Part shown: one piece after another, positions 10,616 through 23,495 of the stretch | Position numbering within the stretch: position 1 is the first letter of the stretch | How the letters are laid out: each line of letters starts with the position of its first letter | Assembly: GCA_013399015.1 (NCBI GenBank) | Contig: VWZX01002522.1 | Span: 62,001 to 126,000, forward strand | Direction: 5' to 3' | Source: Galbula dea | Lineage: Eukaryota > Chordata > Aves > Piciformes > Galbulidae | DNA length: 64,000 nucleotides | Notes under the pieces: model-generated | Database searches by the model: none | What the model was told of the DNA's origin: nothing | Seen by the model: the letters and a program-made list of their open reading frames with translations, nothing else | Made by a program: the position numbers and the translations under genes

Positions 10616-13600
10616 TGAGTTGCATTAGTGTTTCCTGATTTTGTTGGGGTTTGGATCGGGCTCTAATAGCTGATGCTGTGCTGTTCAACAGTCAGCTGGC
10701 ACTTCTGGAAGGTGTCAAAGAGAACATGCTGTCCTATAAATGGTAATGGCAAATTTTACAAAGAAAGCAAGAGAGGCTGCAAATATGCCATTAGCCTACA
10801 GGGCACATTCAGAACAAATCAGCATGGGAAATTAACCCAGATCAAACAAGTACCATACCAAGTACAAATATAATAGCAAATTGCAAAACAAAAGCAAAAA
10901 ATATGCTACTTACAGGCAGCTAAGTGAAGAATTTGTTCAAATTTTAAAGGTTTTAATATCTGACATATCATAAAGATAACATGAGAATACTTCTGTAAGA
11001 GTAAATTTAAGTATCATTTGAGACACATTTTACAAGCATAATTTTAGATGATTGTTAGGGCCAGCTTCTTAGCTAGAATTTTGCAGAATTCTGGCACTTG
11101 AGCTATGTTTTTTTCACTCCAGTTTCCACTTCCACAAGTACAATTCAAAGTGCATTCATCTGTGCTGCAGACAAAATCACCATCCACTCTAAAAAACTTT
11201 TCAACTCAATACTTTTTCAAAGTCAAAAATGTTAGATCAAAACTAGACTAACTAGAGAAAAGAAAAATCAGTACTCTGAAAACCTCCCACCACAATAATT
11301 TGAATCAGAAAATCTTTTGCTTCTCTTCTGGTCATTTTTCAGTTAACTCTAAGCAACCAGTACCAGTGGCCCCTCTCCACGCTCTGCTCATTCTCAGCTG
11401 AGGTCACTGCTTATATTCTCAGGTGAAATTCCACTTCAAGTGTATGAAGCTCTAAATGTTTATACCAGAGGCAAACTTGGTGTGGTTCCTTTTTTCCTTT
11501 CCAAGACACACTGTGCCTCTAGATCAAAGTCTTCAAACATAAACCAAAAATTCAAGTTCAGTGAAGCATCCTTTTTGCTACTCACAAACCTCTTTGTTGC
11601 TCCTATACTCACCCTGTGAAAGACAAATCCTTCTTCCCACATGCATCTCACTGGTTTACCTTTAATATTTCATGTACAGCAGAGATGAAACCTAGTTTTA
11701 CTGTGTATAACAATATGATGGCTAGGCCTGGGACAACACCAAAGGAGATCTACATTCATGTCTTGCTCGGCCACAGGCTTTCTCTGGAACGTCAGTCTAA
11801 ATACTCTGTATGTCCTCTGTATAGACCCTATGGTCTCTGCTGGGGCGGTAAGTGCTGCTGCAACACACACAGCAGGAACAGATGTAAATGTGAAAAAAGC
11901 ACACAAGAACAGCTGCTCTATTTCAGCAGCTACATGGAGACCTGTCTATCAGCCTTCAGCTGAGACAAAAGCAAAAGTGCCTTGATGCAGAAAGCAGATT
12001 GCTCGTTCAGCATTAGGACACACCAGACCCTACTGCTCTGAGGATGTGCCTGAGCTCTGGCTGCGTCTGCGTGCCTCTGCAGTGGTGGGGCTGCACCACC
12101 CCCGACTTTGTTTTAGGGCTGGATCTCCAGTCTGAAGGACTGACTCTGCAAATAACAATGTAGCAAGCTCAAAACTACCTGTTTGACCGCTCTTGCTGGT
12201 TTTCTGGCAACTGCTCAAGTGCTTAAGGGCACTGCTTCTAATGCACCCTTAAAGAGTAACTCCTCTGTCACATAGCAAACAGTATTTGAAAGAAGAGCCA
12301 GCTTTTTTTTCATGCAGGTGATGAGGGGGATCCTTGGCCTGTTATTGGTATCACAACTTCCAAATCTTTAAAAGTTTTCACATATAATTAGTTGCCACAA
12401 AGACAATGACTATTTCAGTGCAGATAAATCTTTTTACAAATGGTTTGGCCCTTTGCTCTTTTAGCTGTCAGGTCTCGTTTTTGTAAGTTTCTTCCTTGAA
12501 TTTCAGTTATCCACCTACTTCAGGCTGCCAGGAATGGATGAAAGAATACCTTTAATCTATGAGGCTCACAGATAATTAAATTAGAGACCTTGGTCTACTC
12601 TGAAAAGCTCTTTTATTTTTTCACTAACTCAGAAGGGACACTTCAATTATATTCCCCTTTTAGTAAACAAATTTTATATTGCCAGCAGACTCCAATGCAG
12701 CAGGTAACCAAAATGTAGCCTTTCAGAGAACCACTGTGAAGGGAGCAAGTTTACCTTTACAGTAAATGGTTTAACCCCCTTCTCCAGGTCCACAAGTAAG
12801 AACTCTTTTGCAGTGAGACAGGAGACTCTTAATGATGTCAGGAGTCTTTCCTGGGAAACAGGCAGTACGCACAGAAGATGGTATATGCCTCACACCATTT
12901 GTTAGACATTGATTGCTTTTCTTCTTAGAGGAGGTGAAAGGAACTCCACTGCGTTTCAGATATTCTGATGCTTTCTGAATAAAACACATTTTCATCTACA
13001 GCACCTTCTTCAGATCATGAGAGCACTGTCTGAAATGAAGTAGTGATAATTTGATAGTAAGTCTGGAAGACCTGTCCCTTTAACTCACAAGGACAGAGAC
13101 AGAGGAAAGGCAGACACGGGGGAAGGTCAGAACAGCCCAGCTCCACCAGCTATTGAGACTCATCAAGAAACTGTGCACAGCTGTAGTTCAACTGACCTTC
13201 AAAGCCAGTCTGACCAGGAACAAACCTGTTCTGGAAGAGGTCACAATTTTAGTATTGCTTATAAACAAGGCACAGAGAAAGGAGAGAAAAAAAGGGAGGG
13301 AAAGACCATAAACCTCAGGCTTTTCTAATCAGTTACACTGATTGAACAAATTAATGGAAATCTTGAAGATTGCAGGTGAGCACATCACTACTATGTAAAA
13401 GCAAAAGCTTCTGCAAAAACTGGAGGCAACCACAACCACCTACCCCCCATGACCTGCCAGCAACTGTGTTTGACCTACCACTGTCACCCAGCTGGGTTTC
13501 AACCAGGAATCCTTCTCTCTTCTAGGATGCTGACACTACACATTCATGATAAAACTGAAGATACTACTAGCAGACAACTTTGAATGTGTTGTGTGTTCAC

Positions 13601-15527
13601 TCATGGCTTATCTATGAGACTTCTGGGCTCTTGAGACTGAAAGTGAGAATGGCTGTACATTTACTTTCTGAAAATGTATCATGAATGTATCACTAAAAAG
13701 CACTGATATCACTATCACTGATAGCAGCTGCCTGAAGTTTAATAAACATATAAATAAAAATCACAGAATTCAAATTGTACCTCTGAAACACAGCTCAGTT
13801 CTGGGAGAGACAAGCAGTGGTGTTGCCTCCAAAATAATCACTGGACTTTGAAGCACAAAAATACTAGTACCAGGGAAAAAGCACTGTACTTCCCTTTAAA
13901 ACAGAGCAGACCTCTTCCTCCAGTAGGCCAAGCTTCCCCTATGATACACTAAGAGGTACCATAGCATGGTCTTGTATCTTCTTCTCCAGTCCATGGAGCT
14001 ATTTTGCACAATCAGGGTCAGCCATAGAAGAAAAGGAATCATACCTGTGAATGGCTTCAAGATAGAGCCAAGACAACAGACAGGGAGCTTTTGAAAGCTC
14101 TATCATATTTCCTATGCAACTGCTCAAGAACAGATGCTATTACTCAGTGGTGGGAAAAATCCCACTTTCCTCTGGGTATGTTCCAGGATACCAAGTGCAA
14201 CCACTGCTATGCTCTGCAGGTTGCTATATGCCAGAGTTTTGCTGTGAGCAGAGTATCCTGCTCAAGCCAAAGTGAAGCATTTTATGAGGAGTTCATCATT
14301 ATCATTGGGGCATAATGGTAAGTGTACAGGAGCAGAACCAGTGTAAAGACACTATAGTTTCAACTCCATGTCTCTAAAGTGTCTATAATTTACAACAGAA
14401 TCTGACTTCATCTGATCCAGTGGGTACCACATTAGGATAAATGAGTAATAACACCCATTACCTCAAAAGATACATCACCTTTCAATTCAGTAAAAGTGCA
14501 TGGATTTCTAATCATCAGCTCCAGAACACTTGTCAACAGCACCCAATCAGATGTGAATGCTGAAGGTGGAGTTTTGATTTGAAAGCAGCTTGCAGTTTTT
14601 AATGATGGCTCAAACATGTAAAAAGCGATTTGAAACGATTATGGTGTCTGTTTGGTGAAGGACAGGTAATCATCAATGTCTACACTGAAACTGTAGTGAC
14701 TGAAATCTGTCCCAGAGGATGTTCTATGCCTTTCTCTATCACACTGTCTTTCCTAACATTCGGTCTCAGAAATAATGGTCCATCATGACTGGTACCTTTT
14801 GAAGACTGACAGATTTGACTACTTTCCTCAAGGGTCATTATAAATCACACAGGCTGGAAGAAAAAAACAGGAGGGGAGCAGTACAGAGAGAAGATGTTTC
14901 TTTGTCACTGTTATGTTGTCTCAAGGACAGTCCAGAATACTGTGTCGTTTTAGTCTATTGTGTCACTGACCAATATTCAGTAATACTAATGGACTACAAT
15001 ACAACTAATGACCTTAAGCAAATAAGTGAATTCACTCCCTGCCCGGCACAAAGTACACTGATAAAATCTATGTTATACTTCATCGTCTAGAATTTTGAAC
15101 ATGCTGAAAAATATTTGTAAGCCTTATTGAAAAAGCAAAAGCAGAGTCTTTAATAACTTGGCTTAATTTTGAAAAAATGCAGTGCAGCCACAGGTTTCTG
15201 AAAAGTTCAGTGAAAATTAGTTACAATTTGGAATCCAAATTTATTTTTTTAGATGCCTAAGTAAGGATCTATCACAAAAAGTTTTTGTCCTCTAATTATT
15301 TTTTTAAACCTGGTTGTTCTTTTCCAAGACATTCAATTATTTAAGACCATATCTTTTCTAAAATATATGTTTTAAAATATATCTTTTTAATAAGATGACT
15401 CAAACAGCACAACGACAAACTCCCAAAAACTACCTAAGATACTCAGGGAACTTAAAACATGTAGTTTTTATTAGAGTTTATCAAAATCAGAATTTTCTGA
15501 CAGCCAGGATGATTTTTTGGGGTTTTT

Positions 15528-15562
15528 TTGTGGGTTTTTTTTTGGTTTTTTTTTTTAATTGT
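15528..15562. repeat. G/T homopolymer low-complexity tract
   Basis: Runs of T broken by short G runs (pattern T6 G4 T7 G T G3 T10 G2 T12) lie within SNTB1 intron 3. Similar G-broken T tracts recur near 16087, 32341 and 40260. They carry no coding potential. On the transcript they are A/C-rich. Confidence 0.8.
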
Positions 15563-18500
15563 TGATCTTTTTCCCCCAGAAATCCAACTAAGCTCTATCA
15601 GACCTTTGCCCATCAAACAAACTTCCAGTTTTCTACAACCTAGCAACCAGTATGGAGAGCTGGAAGACCATCCAAGTAGGTCTTCACAGTGGATCTCAAC
15701 ATTGGTGGATCCTAGAATGCCAGCAAAGCAAGGTAATGAACAGTCATTCTATTTAATATCCAATGCACTTTCTTTCACTCCTTAACCAGGACAAAGTTGA
15801 ATTTTCATTCTTTTGCCCTTCCAGAGAGTTCTGTTTGATTTGGGATTTGTTAGTATTCTAAGGAATGGGCAAAGACAACAAATAGGATCTAATCAAAAAG
15901 TGATACCTGCTCCATAGAAAGGCTGAAAATACCCTTTTTCTGCCTTCTAAGAAGGCTTAAGCCTGCCACTGGTTCAGAAATGTGAACACTAGATTCACAG
16001 AAAGAGGGCTGGAGCATATGCCACTGTGGTCCTGGGGATACTGTGAGGATTACGTGCTTGGAAGACTAATAGAAAACTCAAATTTGGGGTTTTTTTCAGC
16101 TAGTTGTCTTTTTAAGATGGTATTACTCTAGCCCTGCCTAAGTAATTTCAGGAGAGTGATGGTGACAGAGAAGATGGGTAAGTGGGAAGAATGCAAGAGA
16201 GAAAGTTCAGAGCTAGAGGACAGCTGCAGTTTGTCACTGGTTCTGTGATTTGCTGAATAGCCATCACCACAACCTATCAAATACCTCAAGAAATGCACAC
16301 CCATCCCTAACATTACGAAATAACAGACAAGGTAGCTTTAACAGGAAACCAGTACTACTAGCTCTAGCCAGCCAAAGCTCTCTTGGGGATGTCAAGTGGG
16401 GCTTGAAAATCAGTCTGAGGTTTACTTGGCATTTAAAATACATTTTTAATTCTTGCTGATCCATCAAGCCTTTTTCCTTTGCTGACATTCCGCAGTTTCA
16501 AGGTTTTGTCTGTGGTTAGGAACCTACAATAAAAATGAGAGCTCAGCTTTCATAAAAACCTCTTTATTTCAGAGGATGGTAATAGAAGAAATATCCCTAA
16601 AGCAAAAGTATTCAAGCTATATGGTTTGGACCTATGGTCAGGATGCGAGCTGCCACCTCTCAAGAGGCATCACATTCCCAGACCTGATACTGCTTATATT
16701 AGAAGAGCTAACAAGATTGCAGCCCGAGGGCTTATGGCAACAACTCTTAATCTACTATCTACAACAAAAACATACCAAGTATTGAAGGGCATGTGTTAAT
16801 AGAAACTATGAATATTCAACCCAGCCACAAGAGGAAGACAAACATAAAGAACCTTCTGCTTGGCAGTTTTCTACGCTGAGCTTTAAAATTAGCCACATAG
16901 CACAAATGAATCTAGTGCTATGCCATGTTATTTCATCCAGACTACTAAAAGAAAAACAATTAGGGCTATCAATCTACAGACCCAAATCCTACAAGTCTCA
17001 GCAAATTACATGCTATCAGCTATGCAATTTTGAAAGCTAATGCTCTTTATCTGCTTCTAATTCTCAGTGTTTCTGATTTTTGCAATAATCACAGCATTTA
17101 AGTACTCATAGGACAATTCTACTGAGAACTGAACATTCCTCCAGAAGAAAAAACTTGAGAGGAATAATTTCCAAAGCTAATACAAACAGATCGTATGCTA
17201 CAGGTTATCTCCCCAAGTCCAGGAAACTAAGGTTTCAGATTTAAGAATTATCCTTGAAATACATCATTTAATATAATAAAGAAGTTCCTGGTGATGGCAT
17301 TAGACTTTTATATCTCTTAACAAACACATCACATCTCCAGAGAAAAATTATTTTTGGCACAAGAGATACACGATCTCATGAACCAACTGATTTCATCAAT
17401 GGAAGACTCTTTCCTGCTGTGGGCTAATAAATCACCTAGCGAGCAAGTGCCAGCCATTTACAGGAGGAACTGGCTGAGGGTAATATGAACATCATATTGC
17501 TGCTATTACTTCTGCAGCTACAAGAAAGTGAAAACCCCAAGAGAAGAAACACACATGAATATTATGAAAGTGACTACAGCTAATTCTACCCTTGGTATCA
17601 GAAATGTACTTGCACTGAAGTCATTGGGAAGTTTTACATGTTATTTCTTCCAGTTTTGTTCCTGTTATGAAGATAAATATTTATCTTTTCATTGAGATTG
17701 CTTTTGTATTTTGTAATGGCCTAAACATTTTGCATATACTGATAGAAAATCCTTAAGTAACTCAGTTGAGTTACACCAGTATAAAACTGCAAAAAGAAAA
17801 TTGGAAACCACGTACTTCAGTAACATTGTCATATGCAACTATTCAAATAACCCATTTTAGAAGCAGAGCAAATGGATAAGATATCATACTAGTGGTTTCA
17901 TACCAAAATTTTTGGATTTTTAAATACCACATCTTTGTTGGCTTTTTTATTTCCTTAGCCACATGGAAAACAGTCAGGCACAACTAACTATTTGTCAGAA
18001 AACAATCTATTAATTAACACCATTCTGTGTGAAGGAGCTGAAAATCATGCTCTCTGCTTGCCAAAAAGCCTCCACTTCTGCCTCACGTTTGTGCTCAAAA
18101 CTAAATATAGCTACAGATACACTGCTCAACATAACTGACCAAGGGAAAAAAGAACAACTACTTCTGAGGTTTTTCAGAACCAGCAGCCAGTGAGATTTTT
18201 CTAAAGATAGGTAGGGGGTCAGCAGGGCTTCACCTCTGCATCTTGTAAAATTCTTTACTGACAGATCTTTGATTAAATTGAACAGAAATAGATTCAATCC
18301 CAATTAAGACATTTCTATTTGTGGCAGGGCTTCAAAGAGAAAAGAAAGTGAGGGAGAAGAGTAAGTTACAGGGTTTTCTAGGCTTAACCTTAAAAGTATA
18401 GGACCTGACTTCAATTATATTTACATCTACTCAATCCTACTGATGTCAATGGATTTACTCTCTAAATTATGCCAGATGGAAATCAGGCTAGCTATTACCA

Positions 18501-19055
18501 CATTTTCAGGCATATAACCAGCATCCCTTTAAAGGTTTATTCAAAAGCATGTCCTCAGACAACAAATGTGCTCAGGTTACTCAGATAAAATCAGAAGTGG
18601 CAATCAGTGATGATCAGTGTGGAGTGATAGGGCAGGAAGGGAAAGAGATCTGAAGCAAACTTCCTTTGCAGTTATCTGCATGTTCACATAACCTTCACTG
18701 CTGCTGAATCTTGGGCACTAAACTGATAACCTCTGGGGCTGACACAAGACAACATGGTGGCTATTTGCTTCCCTAGTAGAAAAGCAGTCCGTGATCTCTG
18801 CTGCTTCCAAGATTGGTATTCTTATGTTTCACTTTTTATTAGAGCAGCAGTCTGTAGTGTTGTTGCTTACAGAACTGTGAACCCCTTTGCAGGTCCATGC
18901 AAGGCTACAAGTGAATAACTTATCAGTTAGTGTCTTGTAACTGTTTTACAGAATTGTTCACTTGCTTGGATGCAATCCTATAATCACAACCCATTCCTTC
19001 TGCTTGTGCCTGCAAATATACAAGCAGCTGTTTCAAGTTACTTGAAGAAGGTTGA

Positions 19056-19131
19056 GATTGAGTCTATTGACAGTGTCTAGGCTAGTGGAAACTGATTGAG
19101 TCTATTGACAGTGTCTAGGCTACTGGAAACT
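19056..19131. repeat. Tandem duplication, 38 bp x 2
   Basis: Two head-to-tail copies, at 19056-19093 and 19094-19131, start 'gattgagtctattgacagtg' and differ at one position (gctagtgg versus gctactgg). The near identity points to a recent duplication. It abuts a second, unrelated tandem pair on its right. Confidence 0.93.
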
Positions 19132-19213
19132 GATGATGTACATGACCTCTGATGAGCGCAAATAGCTCCTCTGATGACGTACATGACCTTTGATGAGAGC
19201 AATCAGCTCCTCT
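19132..19213. repeat. Tandem duplication, 41 bp x 2
   Basis: Two copies, at 19132-19172 and 19173-19213, share the frame 'gatga.gtacatgacct.tga' and end 'agctcctct', differing at a handful of bases. They are more diverged from each other than the 38-bp pair immediately upstream, so the two duplications probably happened at different times. No coding potential was recognised. Confidence 0.9.
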
Positions 19214-19965
19214 GTCCAACCTGAAGTGAAAGGACAGAGCAGCTAAAATTCCTCTCTTTGAGGTCTCCTTGTAGGTGTCAAGACTTAATCTTACAGGGTT
19301 ATGAAAGATTCAGGGAAGACTGAACTTACTCTTGCCAGTAGGGGATTTTTCAACACCTTACAGCCCACTCAGCAATTTGTACACCTGTCTGTGTCCAACA
19401 ATCTCTGCAGCTCACTGGTGGGCTGCTCCTTTCACTGTTACCTTCCTGCAGTCTCCCATACCTCAGCTTCATCTCCCAGTCTCTTCCAGTGCTGACCCAC
19501 TCTTCCCCTCTTCCAGGCTCTGTCTTTCTGCACTGGTCCATTTGGCTTACGTCCCTCAGGAACAAAAATCACTGCAGAGACACAACTTCTGATGAGTGGT
19601 TGCATGTTTCTCATTCCGCTACATTGCCTACCTGGATGGTTAGAGTTTGGAGCAAGGTCTGCTCCTACTGGTACTGTTCTTGCTGCAACCTCACACTGAC
19701 ATTTCAGGTTTGCCTAGTCCCTAGGCTCTCACATATTAACATATTTATTACGTTATTAACCACAACAATCACCACCAGAATCAGTGCTGCTCTCTTCCTC
19801 ATTTCAAATTCTTGCAACAACAAAGCAAGAAACCAAGAGTAAGTCAGCTTGTTCTCAATAATCATCAGCTTTTCCAATAAAACACAAAGCAGGAGGCCTC
19901 AAGACAAAACATCACATAAAAGGTTCTCACACTACTCTGGGCAGCTATGCAATCCCATATATTAT

Positions 19966-19991
19966 ATTATAAAATTATTATATTTTATAAT
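19966..19991. repeat. Perfect AT-only inverted repeat (10-bp arms)
   Basis: Arms ATTATAAAAT (19966-19975) and ATTTTATAAT (19982-19991) are exact reverse complements separated by six bases, inside a purely A/T stretch of about 35 bp. It could extrude as a cruciform. A chance low-complexity origin is likely. Confidence 0.8.
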
Positions 19992-22900
19992 GGAATATAG
20001 CCATAATAAGCATTTTTAAAGTGAAATGAACACACTTGTGTGTTTAAACCTAAAGTTTTAATGTATTACTCCCCTGAAGAGCCCCGCAGAAAGCCTCACA
20101 GGATGAAATGAGGGCAGAGACAACACCATAAGCCACTTTTTTCATAATAATGCACAAGCTTTTCATTCCATAAACAAATAGGTAAGCTTCTGTTTCCATA
20201 GCAGGCTTCTCCTCAAAGTGAACTTTCTAAAGCCATTTCCATAAGCACCAGTGACATTTCCAGTATGAAGTGTATAAAGTAGCTACACCCATACTACACA
20301 CTGGCAGCCGACTCTGGCTGATGTCCGCAGTTATTTTCAGCACAAGATTAACAAATGAATGTTTGCACAGCAGCATCTGCTCAGCAGAAGTGTATAAATT
20401 AAAAAAACCCAACAATAACATGTTATCTTAACACAGTTTCAGGAGTCTTCACTGCAGCTAACAGTCATTACTGTCTAGTAATTAACACCCAGGTACTTAC
20501 TTCCATTAGCAGGGCTAATGTTACCATATGAGCACCTGAAACTCAGGGAACCTAAACAGCACCTGAGAAAACTTTTGGTGAATCTGTTTCTCCTCAACAG
20601 CAACATCACTATGATATGAACAGCAGGTCCAAACACCCCTCTCCCCCCTGAGTCTCCATCTGATGTGCACCCAAAAAATAGCCACTTTGGCTCCAGAGCC
20701 CCTTTTGTACCCTGACTGAACAGGCACTGCGTACAAGCCAACACACCCTTCCATAGGATGAGGTGGAAATCCCTATACTTAAAACAAAGTCTAGGGTAAC
20801 TATCTAGATCTCTGAGATGATCCTTGACAGTCTTGCTGCTGGTGGTGGTAAAAATGGATGTACTTTTGCTGAAGTTGTTGGGGTTTCTGACAAGATGGCT
20901 CACTCTTCGTTACAGTATGCCATCTAAGTGCTACCATTTTTTAGCAACTTCTGACTCTTCTGATCCCTACCTCTAGTAAGTTTAACTTCTGTTGCTTGTT
21001 ATACCTGCGACTCTACTGCTGCTGTCTGACTTTCCAGAAGAAACACTAAGCTGTTAGAATAGAATAATACTTGTCACTATTAGACCAGAAAAAACAATAG
21101 TGACTCCACTGGACATTCCATCAAGAACAGCTCCAAAATGGACATAGACTTTTCCATGGACCCTACTGTGTGGTTATTGATAAGGATGTGTACCACACCT
21201 CTGTTGAAACTGCATTATTTCTGTGTGCCACACCAGTACTAAATCTGATGTCATTCCAACGGGTTTTGCCATGAGGTCAGGTGTGATACAAAAGTATCTA
21301 ATTTCTCTACCTCTGTGGCATGTGTGACAGGATAAGTCCTCAATGCCTTATGTGAGTGTGAGACCACTTCGCATCCACCCTTTCCAGGCCTTGGTTAACC
21401 CTGCACATATTGGGAACTCTGCCAGGAATGATGCAAGGATGGGGCAGTTTCTCATCTAGATAACTTCGCTCTTCCAGAAGATGCTGTTTTGGATTCTCCT
21501 ACCCACTGGATATGCCTTCTTACCCTATCCCTTTTCCTATCTTGCATCTGAAGTCTAATGTGAACACTGAAGACTGCAATTCTGTGTACTTCAGGTTTTT
21601 CCCATTTGATTTCACTATTTTCTGTTTGAAGCAGCAGCAGTGCTTCAGCCTTATTGATCAGTTTTCACTGCACAAAGAGGACATAAAACTGTGTGTGACC
21701 TCTAGAAATCACATTTATTCTGTCTCTAATTCTCTGTCCCTTGCAGCTGGTTGTATAGCGCTTACATTAAAACTGGAAATGCTGCTTTCTTATGTAGTCA
21801 TTGTGTAATTCTTCTTTCTTTTCCTAATCCTTCAAGTAAGGAAAACAGCCAGGAGAAGGATATTGTGCATGTTGGGATTTTTGTGCATCAGTCCATGGGG
21901 GTGATTAGCAAAATACTGTCTCTCTTTAGATTTACAACTGTAAAATGGGACCGAAATCTGGCCCCCTTCAAGGGGCCAGATTACTTTTGGAAATGATTGG
22001 AAACAGCTGCTTTCAAAACCAGAGACTCTGGCTGTCTGCAGTAATTCAGCAATTGGTCTGCAGAATTTTACTTGTGAGGACAGGAAGACTTTGCTGGAAT
22101 ATAGTTAAACAAGGTACCTACTAACCAAAAAAACCACCATAACAATGCTCCCAAATTCCCTGCAATGCCATGATGATCATTAGATGGTAATCTCTGACAA
22201 GGTTAAATCTAATGTTATTCAAAGGCTGTTCCCTAAAGCAGATTCCCTTTTGGTAATAAAATCATTATCTTCCTGTTTAAACACTCTGGCTTTCCTCTCT
22301 ATTTCACAGTTCATAAAGCACCTTTATGGTATTGAGATTTTTTTTTTCCAAACAGACAGAAGACAGTTTGTTTTTCCTGCTTTGATTAAATCCTGCATCC
22401 CATAAGCAGTGAACCTGTGATACTGCTCTACTGTTTTTAATTGTCTCCTTCTATTAAGATGCCAGCACTGTATATCTTTCCTGCAGCCCCAGGGTGATTT
22501 TGCTACGTGCCTGGCATTAGCTGTTGGGTCTGAGGTTAATGTCTACACTGTACAACTCATTAGCTGTGCATTGCTATCAGAGCCAAAAATCAACATGATT
22601 GATCCAACAATATATTTGGGCTTGGGACCGAGACTCAAATTAGGTCTCACCAAAAGCAAAGGTCAGTAACTTGGCACAAATTTTGCTGTGCCCAGAGAAA
22701 GTTTTTCTTCCAAACTATTCATCAGGGAAGGTACAAATGACAACTAATATGGGCCTCATTAAAAATGAGAAGAGAAAGCCCTTTGGAGAGGGCAAGGAGG
22801 CTCCCTAGCGACTTTTTTTTTGGTCCTTCTCTAAAGCTTTTATTTACATTACAGTGAAGACAATGTGGAGCTTAAAGGTAGCTGCAGGGCTTGGGGTTAG

Positions 22901-23470
22901 GAGACTTGTTAGACTAATTATCACGATTCACACTATCATTTACTGTCCAGTTAAGCAGGGAGGATAACGCTGCAGGCAGAAATAAATCTTCAGAAATGAA
23001 GGATCTAGGGGAAAGGAATAAAAGAATTTTTTTTTTTTTATCAGCACTATTATTTCTTTTAGTTAAAACTCCAGTGTAATAACATTTCCTGTCTTAAAAT
23101 AGCTCAAATAAAACAGGCACTGGTTTAAGAATAGGATGGAGAAGAGGAACAATACCAGAAACCTTTTAAATCAAGTACAGTTCTTCCCAGGATTTCACTC
23201 ATAACTCAAGCACTCTTGCCACAGTCAGGCCCTGAAATCATACTTCAAAATACATTATTTTACATACAGTATCATCATGTTATTTCTTCCTCAGCAACCA
23301 AGGGTATTGAAAAATCTGTTGATACAACAATTAGACTTTACAAGAAATACTTCTCTGCAGACTCCAGAGTTGCTGTGTTGCAATATAATTGTATAATAAC
23401 ATTTTTGTAAGAGCTGTCATGGTATTATGGGTATAATTTTATTTTTACAGGATACAATAAGGTAAAAGGC

Positions 23471-23495
23471 TGTTGTTAATAGTTGTTGTTAATAG
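23471..23495. repeat. Short tandem repeat, 13-bp unit x 2
   Basis: The 12-mer 'tgttgttaatag' occurs at 23471-23482 and again at 23484-23495. The flanks 'aaggc' and 'gcctt' are complementary, so the unit could sit in the loop of a small stem. It is of minor significance. Confidence 0.75.

Noticed and set aside
20475..20903. 142-codon minus-strand open frame, the longest in the window
   Set aside because: No recognised domain. It overlaps another frame of similar quality, and a single 140-codon frame is unsurprising in 64 kb. It may be revisited if RNA-seq shows an exon here.
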